Source of the DNA: JAICKM01 sp038228295
Lineage (GTDB): Bacteria > Chloroflexota > Chloroflexia > QHBQ01 > JAICKM01
Reading direction: 5' to 3'
DNA: 64,000 bases
Assembly (NCBI GenBank): GCA_038228295.1
Contig: JBBRPH010000021.1
Span: 1-64,000, forward strand
Shown: piece by piece, positions 7,772 through 15,980 of the stretch
Position numbering within the stretch: position 1 is the first letter of the stretch
Layout of the letters: every line of letters starts with the position of its first letter
Made by a program: the position numbers and the translations under genes
The notes under the pieces: generated by a model
Databases searched by the model: none
Seen by the model: the letters and a program-made list of their open reading frames with translations, nothing else
What the model was told of the DNA's origin: nothing

Positions 7772-8908
7772 ATGACTACCGACCCTGTCGTGACCCCAAG
7801 CGCCGCGCCTTACGCCGCGCGCTTGGATCGCTTGCGCGAGCGTCTACGCCATGCCGGTTTGGACTATTGCTTTGTCGGTCCCTCGTCCGATCTACGCTAC
7901 CTGACCGGTCTGGATCTCCATAGTAGCGAGCGCTTGGCGCTGCTGATCGTGCCGCAAGAGGCACCTGCACACCTCGTCGTGCCGGCCTTCGAAGCGGCGG
8001 GCCTGGACACGCTGCCCGCCGGCCTGCGCGTCGCACCGTGGGATGAGACCGCAGATCCGACGGCGCTGGTCGCGCAATTGCTGCGCCCGCCGGAGAACGG
8101 CACGATGGGCACGGCCGCCGTGGGCGACCAACTGTGGGCTATTTTTCTGCTGCGCCTGCAAGCCGCGCTACCGCGAGTCACCTTCTGCCCGGCCGCCGAG
8201 GTGCTGACCCCGTTGCGGATCAGCAAAGATGCCGCCGAGGTCGCCGCATTGGTTGAAGCAGGGGCACGGGCCGACGATGCGTTCGGCGAAATCTGCGGCT
8301 TGCGCTTTACCGGGCGCACTGAGCACGCGGTAGCTGAGGATATTGCCGCCCTGTTACGCCGGCGCGGCTTCAGCATCTCTTGGGGACCGATTGTGGGGAG
8401 TGGGCCGAACGGCGCATCACCACACCACACCGCCAGTGACCGTATGATGGAAGCCGGCGATCTCGTCGTGCTGGACTACGGCGGCGGGCTGAACGGCTAT
8501 AACGCCGACATGACGCGCACCGTAGCCGTGGGCCATGCCCCGGAAGGCGAGATGCGCCAGGTGTATGAGTTGGTCAAGCAAGGCCAAGAAGCCGGTGTGC
8601 AAGCGGCTAAACCGGGCATCAGCGGCCAGGAATTGGATAGCGTGGTGCGCGACTTGTTCACAGCGGCGGGCTACGGTGCCTTTTTCACCCACCGGCTGGG
8701 CCACGGCCTCGGTCTGGATACGCACGAAGCGCCGTATATCGTGCAAGGCAATGCGCTGCGCCTGCGACCGGGCATGGCCTTCTCCATTGAGCCGGGCCTC
8801 TACCTGCCGGGCCGCTTCGGCGTGCGCATCGAGGACATTGTGATAGTGACCGAGCAGGGCGCACAACGTATGAACAACGCGCCGCACGATCTGGTGGTGG
8901 TGCAGTAA
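7772..8908 (+). CDS. M24-family metallopeptidase, Xaa-Pro dipeptidase/aminopeptidase type
   Basis: A 378-residue protein with an N-terminal creatinase-like domain (about 1-140) and a pita-bread catalytic domain. All five metal ligands are visible in order: two Asp in VVLDYGGGLNGYNADMTRTV, a His in RLGHGLGLDTHEAPY, a Glu in FSIEPGLYLPG and a Glu in VRIEDIVIV. It should hydrolyse X-Pro bonds of peptides in the cytoplasm using two divalent metals. The start at 7772 (MTTDPVV) is chosen because of TAGGAGG 10 nt upstream; an upstream in-frame ATG at 7703 lies in the hairpin. The exact specificity (PepQ versus PepP) cannot be read from motifs. Confidence 0.92.
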   Translation: MTTDPVVTPSAAPYAARLDRLRERLRHAGLDYCFVGPSSDLRYLTGLDLHSSERLALLIVPQEAPAHLVVPAFEAAGLDTLPAGLRVAPWDETADPTALVAQLLRPPENGTMGTAAVGDQLWAIFLLRLQAALPRVTFCPAAEVLTPLRISKDAAEVAALVEAGARADDAFGEICGLRFTGRTEHAVAEDIAALLRRRGFSISWGPIVGSGPNGASPHHTASDRMMEAGDLVVLDYGGGLNGYNADMTRTVAVGHAPEGEMRQVYELVKQGQEAGVQAAKPGISGQELDSVVRDLFTAAGYGAFFTHRLGHGLGLDTHEAPYIVQGNALRLRPGMAFSIEPGLYLPGRFGVRIEDIVIVTEQGAQRMNNAPHDLVVVQ

Positions 8909-8915
8909 CCCCTAC

Positions 8916-9149
8916 TCAGTCAGCGGAGGCGAGACGCACCAACCGCCAGCACTCGTAGCGATTACGGATTTGTTTGCTGAAGTAGGCTCCGGCGGACGGT
9001 GCAGCGCGTAATGCGGCCGCCACCGCCGGGGCCACCCCCAAGTAGCGATAAACCCGCCCACTCTTAAACTCGACTTCCAGCATCTTCGCCGCCGGGTCGT
9101 AGCCCACGGTCAGCAATGTGCTGGATTGCAACGGTTCCCGCTTCATCAT
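8916..9149 (-). CDS. KTSC domain protein
   Basis: A 77-residue protein. The core SSTLLTVGYDPAAKMLEVEF, then GRVYRYLGVA and AGAYFSKQIRNRYE, is the KTSC domain pattern. The domain is named after lysyl-tRNA synthetase C-terminal extensions and is often found as a stand-alone small protein, with RNA binding suspected but not shown. Two adjacent ATGs (9149, 9146) follow an AGGAGGGG Shine-Dalgarno, so the longer start at 9224 is unlikely. Its stop lies 8 bp from that of the M24 peptidase; the genes converge. Confidence 0.8.
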   Translation of the reverse strand: MMKREPLQSSTLLTVGYDPAAKMLEVEFKSGRVYRYLGVAPAVAAALRAAPSAGAYFSKQIRNRYECWRLVRLASAD

Positions 9150-9329
9150 TCTCGCCCCTCCTTTAGCCGTGTTGTTGCATAGAACGTACCGTGCGCTACC
9201 CTTGTGCGCCACAATCACGCCCACTAGGTCGCCCAGCTACAGCCGGCCGGCCCCACGCAGCCTAGCGGCCACATCGTGTGTCTAGCGCGATTCACGTTTC
9301 ACGCGCAGTGTTTCCCCGTTCTATAGGCT

Positions 9330-10142
9330 ATGAGTACACCACATTTCCGAGCCGTCTTGCTGGATATGGACGGCGTAATCTATTTGGGCGACCATGCGCT
9401 GCCGGGCGCGATCGGGTTCATCCCGGCTTTGCAGGCGGCTGGGGTTTCGGTTATACTGATTACGAATAACTCGACGCGCAGCGCGCCGGGTGTGGCCCGC
9501 AAACTCGCAGCGATGGGTATCCATGTGCCGGTGGAGACGATTTTCACCTCAGCGATGGCAACAGCCCGCTGGCTGCACGATCAGGCTCCCACCGGAGCAA
9601 GCGTTTATGTGGTCGGTGCGCCCGATTTAGCCCAGGTGGTGCTGGATGCGCCCGGCTTCACATTGGATGCCGAGCGGCCCGACTATGTCGTGGTCGGCCT
9701 GGACACCGAAGTAACTTACGCCAAGTTGCGGACGGCAGCGCTGGCGATTGCGCGCGGGGCGCGCTTTATCGCTACCAATGTGGATGCCAGCCTGCCCGTC
9801 GAAGGCGGCGAACTCTGGCCTGGCGCGGGAGCCATCGCCGCCGCGATCAGCACGACGGTAGGTCGCCCGCCGGACGTGGTGCTGGGCAAGCCGGAGCCGG
9901 CCATGTTCCTGCAAGCGGTGGAGGGGCTGGGGCTGCCCGCCGAGGCGGTGCTGGTGGTGGGTGACCGCGCCGACACCGATATTCGTGCCGGGCGGCGTGC
10001 CGGCCTGCCGACTGCGCTGGTACTGACCGGCGTAACGCGGCCGGAGCAGGTGGCGGGGTTGCCGCCCGATCAGCAAGCAGACTTTGTTTTTCAGAATCTG
10101 GAGGAGTTGCAAGCCTTCCTATGCGCCCCGGCGCGGGCGTAA
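9330..10142 (+). CDS. HAD-superfamily IIA phosphatase (NagD/p-nitrophenylphosphatase-like)
   Basis: A 270-residue protein with all HAD motifs. Motif I is VLLDMDGVIYLGD (nucleophile D12, acid/base D14); motif II is VILITNNST; GKPEP carries the Lys; motif IV is VLVVGDRADTDIRAG. The C2a cap between motifs II and III and the DGVIYLGD signature place it in subclass IIA with NagD and 4-nitrophenylphosphatases, which dephosphorylate small sugar or nucleotide phosphates. No Shine-Dalgarno is evident. A TATAGG lies immediately upstream of the ATG, so a leaderless message is possible. RidA follows 21 bp downstream on the same strand. Confidence 0.9.
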   Translation: MSTPHFRAVLLDMDGVIYLGDHALPGAIGFIPALQAAGVSVILITNNSTRSAPGVARKLAAMGIHVPVETIFTSAMATARWLHDQAPTGASVYVVGAPDLAQVVLDAPGFTLDAERPDYVVVGLDTEVTYAKLRTAALAIARGARFIATNVDASLPVEGGELWPGAGAIAAAISTTVGRPPDVVLGKPEPAMFLQAVEGLGLPAEAVLVVGDRADTDIRAGRRAGLPTALVLTGVTRPEQVAGLPPDQQADFVFQNLEELQAFLCAPARA

Positions 10143-10163
10143 GAGCAGGCCGCACGAAACATT

Positions 10164-10565
10164 ATGCCTAAAACTCCCGTTCACAGCACTGACGCACCAC
10201 AGGCTATTGGCCCCTACTCACAAGCGATTATCGCTAATGGTTTCATCTACTGCTCCGGCCAGACTCCGCTGGACCCCGCGACTGGGCAACTAATCGAAGG
10301 CGACATCGCGACCCAGACGCGCCGAGTGCTGGACAACCTGGATGCTGTGCTACGAGCCGCCGGCTCCAGTTTCAGCCAAGTCGTCAAGACCAGCGTCTTC
10401 CTGGTAGATATGGCCGATTTCGCGGCCATGAATGCGGCCTATGCGGACTATATGGGCAACACCCCACCCGCCCGTACAACCATTGGCGTGGCAGCTCTAC
10501 CGCGTAATGCCCGTGTTGAGATCGATTGCATTGCCTTGATCGGTGATGGGAACCAGCCTTCGTGA
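10164..10565 (+). CDS. ridA: RidA family enamine/imine deaminase
   Basis: A 133-residue protein of the usual RidA/YjgF/UK114 length. It opens PVHSTDAPQAIGPYSQAI and contains SGQTPLDPATGQL, NLDAVLRAAG and PPARTTIGVAALPRNARVEI. The Arg in PARTT is the residue that binds the substrate carboxylate in active RidA, and the terminal Glu of VEI matches the active form. It hydrolyses reactive 2-aminoacrylate or related enamines made by PLP enzymes. It sits in a run of plus-strand genes: HAD phosphatase upstream, methyltransferase directly downstream with a GTGA overlap. Confidence 0.92.
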   Translation: MPKTPVHSTDAPQAIGPYSQAIIANGFIYCSGQTPLDPATGQLIEGDIATQTRRVLDNLDAVLRAAGSSFSQVVKTSVFLVDMADFAAMNAAYADYMGNTPPARTTIGVAALPRNARVEIDCIALIGDGNQPS

Positions 10566-11557
10566 GCCGACCGCCCGCCGACCTCTCCCCTGACCCCTCC
10601 CCTACAAAGGGAGGGGCGTTAGACAATCATACCCATTTCCCCCTTGACGGGCGAGGAAAGAAAAAGAGCCGGCAGCAAGCGTCTTTGCCGTCTCCCCCTT
10701 CTCAGGGAGGAAAAGGGAGCAGGTTGGAGCCGTCGGCGCCGACGTTCCAGTTTGACTACGAAGACCCGCGCACCGTCGAAGGGCGCGGGGGGCTGCGAAC
10801 AGACAGCCACGACTTGGCGGCGTTGCGCTTAGAACGATGCCTAGCCGCCCTGACAGGGCAGCAGGGCAGCCTGCTTGAGGTGGGCTGCGGCGCCGGACGT
10901 AACCTGCGCGCTTTCGCTCACTACCGACCCGATCTCCAGTTGCAGGGCACAGACATCAGTCGCGTGGCATTGCACGAGGCGGCGGTGGCGGGCGGGCCGA
11001 TTGTCTACACGATGGGCGATGCCCTTGACCTACCCTATCCCGCGGCCTCGTTTGACGTCGTGGTGCTGTTCGATTTGCTGGAACATGTGCCCGACGTAGA
11101 CAAAGCGGTGGCCGAGGTGGCCCGCGTGCTGCGGCCCGGCGGCGTATTTCACGGCTTTGTGCCGTGCGAAGGCAATGGACGCACGCTGTTCGCGCTGCTG
11201 CGGCACAGCCGGCGGCTACCGATTCACCGCTGGAAGCGTGACCATATTGGGCATATCCAAATCCTGACCACCAACGATTTGCGCCGCTTTGTGGAAACCA
11301 ATGGCCTAACGGTGCGTGATATCACCTATAGCTTCCACCTGCTGGGCCAAATCCATGACATTGTGGACTACTGGCGGCGCGAACAGTTAGCCGGAGGACA
11401 GGCGCGCAATCCGCTCAGTCGTGCCCTGGTCAAAGCGATCAGCCGGGTGGTGTTCTATCCCACCTGGCGGCTGGCCTACTGGGAAGACCAGTGGCGCAAA
11501 CACGACCGGCGCGCCATCGGGGTCCATTTGACCGCGCAAAAGGGGAACCCCGCATGA
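10562..11557 (+). CDS. Class I SAM-dependent methyltransferase with a translated repeat at its N-terminus
   Basis: A 331-residue protein starting at a GTG that overlaps the ridA stop (GTGA). The Rossmann methyltransferase core begins near residue 60. Motif I is LLEVGCGAGRNL, and post-I/motif II is FDVVVLFDLLEHVPD with a following VARVLRPGG, typical of Methyltransf_11/25 enzymes that methylate small molecules, lipids or sugars. Residues 8-50 are not conserved-looking and are encoded by an inverted-repeat element (DPSPTKGG, PPSQGGKG). No other start codon lies between the repeat and motif I, so the ribosome must read through it. The next gene overlaps by ATGA, and an O-antigen ligase follows, so a role in surface glycan modification is plausible but inferred. 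Confidence 0.85.
   Translation: MSRPPADLSPDPSPTKGGALDNHTHFPLDGRGKKKSRQQASLPSPPSQGGKGSRLEPSAPTFQFDYEDPRTVEGRGGLRTDSHDLAALRLERCLAALTGQQGSLLEVGCGAGRNLRAFAHYRPDLQLQGTDISRVALHEAAVAGGPIVYTMGDALDLPYPAASFDVVVLFDLLEHVPDVDKAVAEVARVLRPGGVFHGFVPCEGNGRTLFALLRHSRRLPIHRWKRDHIGHIQILTTNDLRRFVETNGLTVRDITYSFHLLGQIHDIVDYWRREQLAGGQARNPLSRALVKAISRVVFYPTWRLAYWEDQWRKHDRRAIGVHLTAQKGNPA
10582..10720 (+). repeat. In-frame GC-rich inverted-repeat element (site A)
   Basis: Two hairpins lie about 90 bp apart: an 8-bp perfect one (CCCCTCCC at 10594-10601 with GGGAGGGG at 10609-10616) and a CTCCC/GGGAG one at 10692-10709. Both are inside the methyltransferase reading frame. Related paired hairpins are found at about 30.5, 30.7 and 53.3 kb. 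Confidence 0.7.
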
Positions 11558-12510
11558 TCCGTCTCTGGACCGCCGCTGCGATAATCGCCGCCGTTGTGCT
11601 GGTGCTGCTGGGCCGCGTGATCCCGGTGCCGCCCGTCGTCACCGGCGAAGAAGGCTCGCGCACCGATCTAGTGAAGACCCGTATTGATGTAGTCACGGCG
11701 CGCTACGATTTCCAACAAAAAGAACTGGCCTACCACCGGTTTCTGACGAAACCGCTGACCTTGATCCCCAACGAGGTGCGCCGGCAGGCCACTGAGTGGG
11801 AAAACGGCGGCAACCATCAAGTGCTACTAGAGCAGGCCCGCAACAAAATCCAGCAGAGCGTGGATCTAGGCCATGCAATGATCCCCTATGCCGAGTCGGG
11901 CGAAGCGTTTTTCGCCCAACTACGCCGCTACGACGACAATCTGATGAGTTGGAGCCGCACGCTGGGGGCGCGCAGCGAAGAGTTACGTCGCTCTACTTGG
12001 CCGATCCTCGAATGGCTGAAAAAGTACCCGTTAGAAAGCGGCGGTGAAGATCGCGAGTTCCACGCCTTTCCCGCCTCCAATGTGGTGCGGGCGACTGCGC
12101 TGATCGAGAAGTTGGCCCCACAACTCGATGCGCCCGATGCCGATGCGACCACGTTCCGCCGCCTGGCGCTGGCGACTGATGATCTGTGGGCCGCCGGCAA
12201 AAACATTCCCAGCGTGAACAAGTATCACGACGGCTACTTTAGTGCGTTGCGCCGCTACGATGCCCAATCGCTGGAGGTAGCCGTTGTGCCCGAAGCGCCG
12301 CTACCCAGCGGGCAAACGACGCGGGCCTGGCTGGCGGCGAGCGCGCTAGGCGCATTGTTGGCCGGGGCGCTATTACTGTTCCTGGCCCCCGCCGCGTTCT
12401 GGCAACGGTTCGCGCCGCTGGCCGCTCGGTTGGCCCCGCTGACGGCGCGCCTCACGGCCCTCATCGGGCGGCTGCCCTTGCTGCGCCCGCGCCCAGTCGC
12501 CACAAAGTAA
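11554..12510 (+). CDS. Membrane-anchored helical protein of unknown function
   Basis: A 318-residue protein with an ATGA overlap with the methyltransferase. An N-terminal signal-anchor helix (residues 4-26) leads to a long, mostly helical extracytoplasmic region (about 30-250) rich in charged and aromatic residues. A second membrane helix follows (about 265-288, AWLAASALGALLAGALLLFL), and then a short Arg-rich cytoplasmic tail. I recognise no family. It lies between a methyltransferase and an O-antigen-ligase-like gene on one transcript, so it may work in polysaccharide assembly or in sensing at the membrane; that is inference from position only. Confidence 0.75.
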   Translation: MIRLWTAAAIIAAVVLVLLGRVIPVPPVVTGEEGSRTDLVKTRIDVVTARYDFQQKELAYHRFLTKPLTLIPNEVRRQATEWENGGNHQVLLEQARNKIQQSVDLGHAMIPYAESGEAFFAQLRRYDDNLMSWSRTLGARSEELRRSTWPILEWLKKYPLESGGEDREFHAFPASNVVRATALIEKLAPQLDAPDADATTFRRLALATDDLWAAGKNIPSVNKYHDGYFSALRRYDAQSLEVAVVPEAPLPSGQTTRAWLAASALGALLAGALLLFLAPAAFWQRFAPLAARLAPLTARLTALIGRLPLLRPRPVATK

Positions 12511-12525
12511 CGAGCAGGACACCCG

Positions 12526-14064
12526 ATGCAAACCACCCAGGTCCAGCCTCAACCCGCGCCCACCTTAGCACTACCTACGAATAGTCGCCTGCGGGCGGGG
12601 CTACAGTCCGACGGCGCGGCGCTGGCTGCGCTGTTCGTGGCAGCGGCGATCTATTACCTGTTGCCGGGCCTACCCGCCGCCGTCATCGGAGCTGCACTTT
12701 ATTTCGCGCTGGCCCTCTGGCGGCCACACCTCACGCCCGCCCCGATCATTGCCAGTGCGTCGCTGTTCCTGCGCCCGCGTGGCATCGGCCACTACAACTT
12801 CGCCCTGGCCGAGACGCTGATCGTGCTATCGGTGGCCGCCTGGGTTATCCGTGATGGGCTAGCGCTGTTCACCAGCCACCGCCTTCCTGTAGGCGAGGGG
12901 CTGAGGGTGCCGGCAGTTAACCTCCGCACCGTCTTGCTCACCGCCATCCGCCGGCCCTTTGTTTGGGCGGCCGCTGCATTCCTGATCGTGGGCGCGCTGT
13001 CGCTGATCTTGCCGCACCCCAGCCATCGTGCTGAAGCCCTGCGCGAGTTCCGCTGGACAATTGTCGAGCCGGTGCTAGCCTTTGCTCTCATGGCGCGCTA
13101 TGTCCGCACACGGAGTGACATCTTCCGCGTGCTGACCGCGTTTCTGGTGTCGAGCGCCTTGAATGCCCAGGTCGGCGTAGACCAAGCGCTATTCGGTGAC
13201 ACTTGGAGCATGGAAGGTGTGGGCCGCGCTATCGGCTTGTTCAACAGCGCCACTGCATTCGGTATTTTTGTCGGGCGGGCGCTGGCAATGGCCCTGGCCC
13301 TGGCGATCTTCTTGCCTTCCGCCGATGAGCTAATGCGCCGCCGACACTGGGGCTACGCGCTGCTGTGCCTACCACTAGGCTTGGGTGTGATCCTTAGCTT
13401 TACGCGCGGTGCATGGCTGGGGGTGGGCATGGCGGTGCTGGTTGTGGCGCTGGTAGCACGAGCCTGGCGATTGCTGCTGGGCCTCGGTGGGTTGGCAGTG
13501 GCCGGCGTGATCTATTCACTGTTCAGCAACGTCGAGCGGCTGAATACGCTATTCAGCCTGACGGGCGGTACCAACGTCTCGCGCCTCGTGATCTGGCAAT
13601 CGGCCTGGCGCGTTATCAAAGCGCACCCGTTGACCGGTATCGGCCTCGACCAGTTCCTCTACCAAGAGGGCTATGGCATCCCGCAAAACCGCTTCCAGAC
13701 CGTTTCACATCCGCACAACTGGATCCTCGATACCTGGTTGCGGCTGGGCCTGTGGGGGTTGGGGTTAATGGCGCTAACCTTCCTGGTCTATTTTGTGCTG
13801 GCCGGCTACGCCTATCGAGGGCAACGCAATACCGTGCGCGGCGCGCTGATCTTGGCCTTGATCGCCGGCATGACCGATCATGTGGTGCATGGTCTGGTGG
13901 ATATGGCCTATTTCACGCAAGACCTGGCGCTAGTCTTCTGGTTTATGCTTGGCCTACTCGGCGCAGTACTGCTAATGCCCAAAGAAACGGCGGTCGCTGC
14001 GGTCCCCGCCACCGCTATTACGCCGGACCCTGCTACGCTAGACGCTGCACCTCTGCCCGCCTAA
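12526..14064 (+). CDS. O-antigen ligase / polymerase family membrane protein (Wzy_C)
   Basis: A 512-residue protein with about 12 membrane helices and a large extracytoplasmic loop late in the chain. The Wzy_C signature is present: a short Arg-rich stretch FTRGAWLGVGM, then HPLTGIGLDQFL, and in the big loop VSHPHNWILDTWLRLG. The His in the H-N motif and the preceding Arg are the residues implicated in ligases such as WaaL. Such proteins join or polymerise polyprenyl-linked glycans outside the membrane. It starts 15 bp after the preceding membrane protein. The organism shows no LPS genes here, so a surface polysaccharide or glycoprotein glycan is the likelier product. Confidence 0.85.
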   Translation: MQTTQVQPQPAPTLALPTNSRLRAGLQSDGAALAALFVAAAIYYLLPGLPAAVIGAALYFALALWRPHLTPAPIIASASLFLRPRGIGHYNFALAETLIVLSVAAWVIRDGLALFTSHRLPVGEGLRVPAVNLRTVLLTAIRRPFVWAAAAFLIVGALSLILPHPSHRAEALREFRWTIVEPVLAFALMARYVRTRSDIFRVLTAFLVSSALNAQVGVDQALFGDTWSMEGVGRAIGLFNSATAFGIFVGRALAMALALAIFLPSADELMRRRHWGYALLCLPLGLGVILSFTRGAWLGVGMAVLVVALVARAWRLLLGLGGLAVAGVIYSLFSNVERLNTLFSLTGGTNVSRLVIWQSAWRVIKAHPLTGIGLDQFLYQEGYGIPQNRFQTVSHPHNWILDTWLRLGLWGLGLMALTFLVYFVLAGYAYRGQRNTVRGALILALIAGMTDHVVHGLVDMAYFTQDLALVFWFMLGLLGAVLLMPKETAVAAVPATAITPDPATLDAAPLPA

Positions 14065-14097
14065 GCCGTCCCATCGGCCGATCCAGGCAGCACAATA

Positions 14098-14175
14098 GGC
14101 ACACTTTTTGCATCGCCTGCCCAACGACAACAATACCGGTAGCGCCTGTGCCAAAAAGTGCCGCGTGTTGGGCGA
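14098..14175 (+). other. Interleaved complementary segments (possible pseudoknot or alternative hairpins) in the leader of the LLM gene
   Basis: CACTTTTTG (14102-14110) is complementary to CAAAAAGTG (14152-14160). GCCCAAC (14119-14125) is complementary to GTTGGGC (14167-14173). The pairs are interleaved, not nested: they could form an H-type pseudoknot or two exclusive stems. The segment lies 55-130 nt upstream of the LLM oxidoreductase start. It matches no riboswitch class that I recognise. Confidence 0.35.
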
Positions 14176-14229
14176 CTCGATACACGGATCGCTTGGAGCA
14201 GGCTTCTAGCATTTAGGAGGAGCTGTGCA

Positions 14230-15198
14230 ATGACCGTCAAATTTGGCTTATTTGTACCCCAGGGTTGGAAGATGGATCTGGTAGGGATCGCAGATCCCTT
14301 TGAGCAATATGAGGCTATGACCCGTGCCGCCCGTGCCGCCGAGGAAGCGGGCTTGGATTCGATCTGGGTCTATGATCATTTCCATACCGTGCCGGTACCG
14401 ACCGAGGAAACGACGTTTGAGGCGTGGACGATCACTGCCGGATTAGTACGCGATACACAGCGCGTGCGCGTGGGGCAGATGGTGACCTGCAACGGCTATC
14501 GCAGCCCGGCACTGCTGGCGAAAATGGCCTCCACGGTAGATGCGATGAGCAATGGGCGTCTGATCTGCGGCTTGGGGGCGGGCTGGTATGAGCATGAGTG
14601 GCGCGCCTATGGCTACGGCTTCCCTGATGTGCCGGTTCGCATGGGGATGTTCCGCGAAGCTTGCGAAGTGATCCACCAGATGTGGACTGCGAACGCACCG
14701 GTATTCCAGGGCAAATACTACACGATTGATAAGCCGATTAACCTACCACGGGGCGCAGGCAGCGGGCACCCGGAAATGTGGATCGGCGGCGGCGGCGAAA
14801 AGGTCACACTGAAATTGGTGGCGCAATATGCCGACGGCTGCAACGTCGGCGGCGGCAACCCCGATACGATCCGCCAGAAAGTAGCCGTGCTACGCGGCCA
14901 TTGCGAGCTGTTGGGCCGCGACCCCAGCACGATCACTGTCAGCACCAGCATCGAAGATGTCCACCTGTTGCGCCCCGGCGAAGACCCGGCCCAAGCCCAT
15001 GCCTGGACCAACGGCCGCATGACCGCCGATCAATATCAGAGCCGCTACAAGATCCTCACCGCCGATCAACTGACGCAGCAGATCCAGGGGGTGGTGGACG
15101 CGGGCGCGACCTATGTCCTGGTCTATCTGGCCGGACTGGCCTATGACCAGGAGATGATCCACCGCTTCGCCCAGGATGTGATGCCGCGCTTCGCGTAG
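14230..15198 (+). CDS. LLM-class (luciferase-like, F420-type) oxidoreductase
   Basis: A 322-residue TIM-barrel protein. It opens VKFGLFVPQGWKMDL and contains DSIWVYDHFHTVP, VGQMVTCNGYRSPALLAKMA, GRLICGLGAGWYEHEW and MWIGGGGEKVTLKLVA, all standard luciferase-like monooxygenase family motifs. These enzymes use F420 or FMN for hydride transfer; the TIGR03560-like length and motifs favour F420, but cofactor choice cannot be proven by reading. The start at 14230 is preceded by TTTAGGAGGAG; the longer reading from 14158 runs through the structured leader. It is monocistronic, with its own 165-bp upstream region. Confidence 0.88.
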   Translation: MTVKFGLFVPQGWKMDLVGIADPFEQYEAMTRAARAAEEAGLDSIWVYDHFHTVPVPTEETTFEAWTITAGLVRDTQRVRVGQMVTCNGYRSPALLAKMASTVDAMSNGRLICGLGAGWYEHEWRAYGYGFPDVPVRMGMFREACEVIHQMWTANAPVFQGKYYTIDKPINLPRGAGSGHPEMWIGGGGEKVTLKLVAQYADGCNVGGGNPDTIRQKVAVLRGHCELLGRDPSTITVSTSIEDVHLLRPGEDPAQAHAWTNGRMTADQYQSRYKILTADQLTQQIQGVVDAGATYVLVYLAGLAYDQEMIHRFAQDVMPRFA

Positions 15199-15266
15199 TG
15201 GCGGCCCCGTCGTTAGACAGGGAATCTTATAGGCACTAGACCCTGATCCCGTTTGCAACGCTATGC

Positions 15267-15272
15267 TATAAT
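15267..15272 (+). promoter_or_regulatory. -10 box (TATAAT) of the 16-residue Lys/Asp mini-gene
   Basis: GCTATAATAGG lies 67 bp before the ATG at 15339. No clear -35 is seen. It resembles the other TATAATAG boxes of the window. Confidence 0.45.
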
Positions 15273-15338
15273 AGGATCAGCCGACCCGCTTGCCGGCACG
15301 CCCTTTATACCCTGTGGGGTAGAAAGCGAGTTACTGCG

Positions 15339-15389
15339 ATGGCTAAGGATAAGAAAAAAGGCAAGAAAGACAAGAAGAAGGATAAGTAG
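15339..15389 (+). CDS. 16-residue Lys/Asp/Gly mini-protein
   Basis: The product reads MAKDKKKGKKDKKKDK and stops at TAG. It uses only six residue types and is two-thirds Lys. Evidence that it is a gene: a TATAAT upstream, a perfect rho-independent terminator 21 bp after the stop, and a composition (AAG/AAA/GAT runs) wholly unlike the GC-rich surroundings. The Shine-Dalgarno is weak (GAAAGCGAG). It resembles in style the Lys-rich protein at 7599. Alternatively the transcript may be a small RNA and the open frame incidental, but the codon pattern argues against that. Confidence 0.55.
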   Translation: MAKDKKKGKKDKKKDK

Positions 15390-15409
15390 CGCAGGCGCGC
15401 TTATCGCCA

Positions 15410-15439
15410 GCCGTCGGGAGCGATCCCGGCGGCCTTTTT
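15410..15439 (+). terminator. Rho-independent terminator after the mini-gene
   Basis: A 10-bp stem (15410-15419 with 15424-15433, one G-U), a GCGA tetraloop and then C plus TTTTT. On the opposite strand it overlaps the 3' end of the P-loop kinase gene by 2 bp. Confidence 0.8.
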
Positions 15440-15980
15440 ATGGGGCGGCGATCTCGGTCAGCCATTGGGCCGTAGCACGCGGGGAGCGCAAGCGGATGAT
15501 GCGGAGGTGCGCGTACTGCGGGTCGGTCAGCGCCTGCTCATAGCGGCGGCGCTTGGATCGGTAGTGGGTGAGCATCCAGAGCAGGATCGAGTTGCGGCTC
15601 AACAGGGCGTTGCGGAGCGACTCGCGATTGCCGTTCCACATCTCTTCGCGGGTGACGGCACGGTGCAGGGTGCGGCGGGTGAGCTGCCACAGGATGCGCG
15701 GCAGGGCGTAGTCGAGCCAGACCACCGTATCGGCGCGGCCCCAGGTGAGGTCGCGCACGCGGCTGTAGTTGCCGTCCAGCACCCAGGTTGGGCCGGCCAG
15801 GGCGGCGGTCACCCGGTCGCGGAACACCTCTACCGGCGCTTCGGTCCAGTTCGGCTCCCAGTTCAGCGCGTCCAGTTCGATATGGGGGACAGCGCGTTGC
15901 TGGGCCAGTGCCCGCGCCAGGGTGGTCTTGCCCGACCCGCTGCTGCCGACCACCACGATGCGCTGCCCTACTGCGCTCAT
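15438..15980 (-). CDS. P-loop NTPase, adenylate-kinase-like (FlaR/topology-modulation type)
   Basis: A 180-residue protein opening QRIVVVGSSGSGKTTLARAL, a Walker A motif. It continues PHIELDALNWEPNWTE and WVLDGNYSRVRDLTWGRADT, the pattern of small adenylate-kinase-like proteins often annotated as topology modulation protein or FlaR. The RRTLHRAVTREEMWNGNRES stretch is the Arg-rich lid region. The family probably phosphorylates a nucleotide or small molecule; the true substrate is unknown. Its ATG overlaps the stop of the small secreted protein gene upstream (ATGA), so the two are co-transcribed. Confidence 0.85.
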   Translation of the reverse strand: MSAVGQRIVVVGSSGSGKTTLARALAQQRAVPHIELDALNWEPNWTEAPVEVFRDRVTAALAGPTWVLDGNYSRVRDLTWGRADTVVWLDYALPRILWQLTRRTLHRAVTREEMWNGNRESLRNALLSRNSILLWMLTHYRSKRRRYEQALTDPQYAHLRIIRLRSPRATAQWLTEIAAP

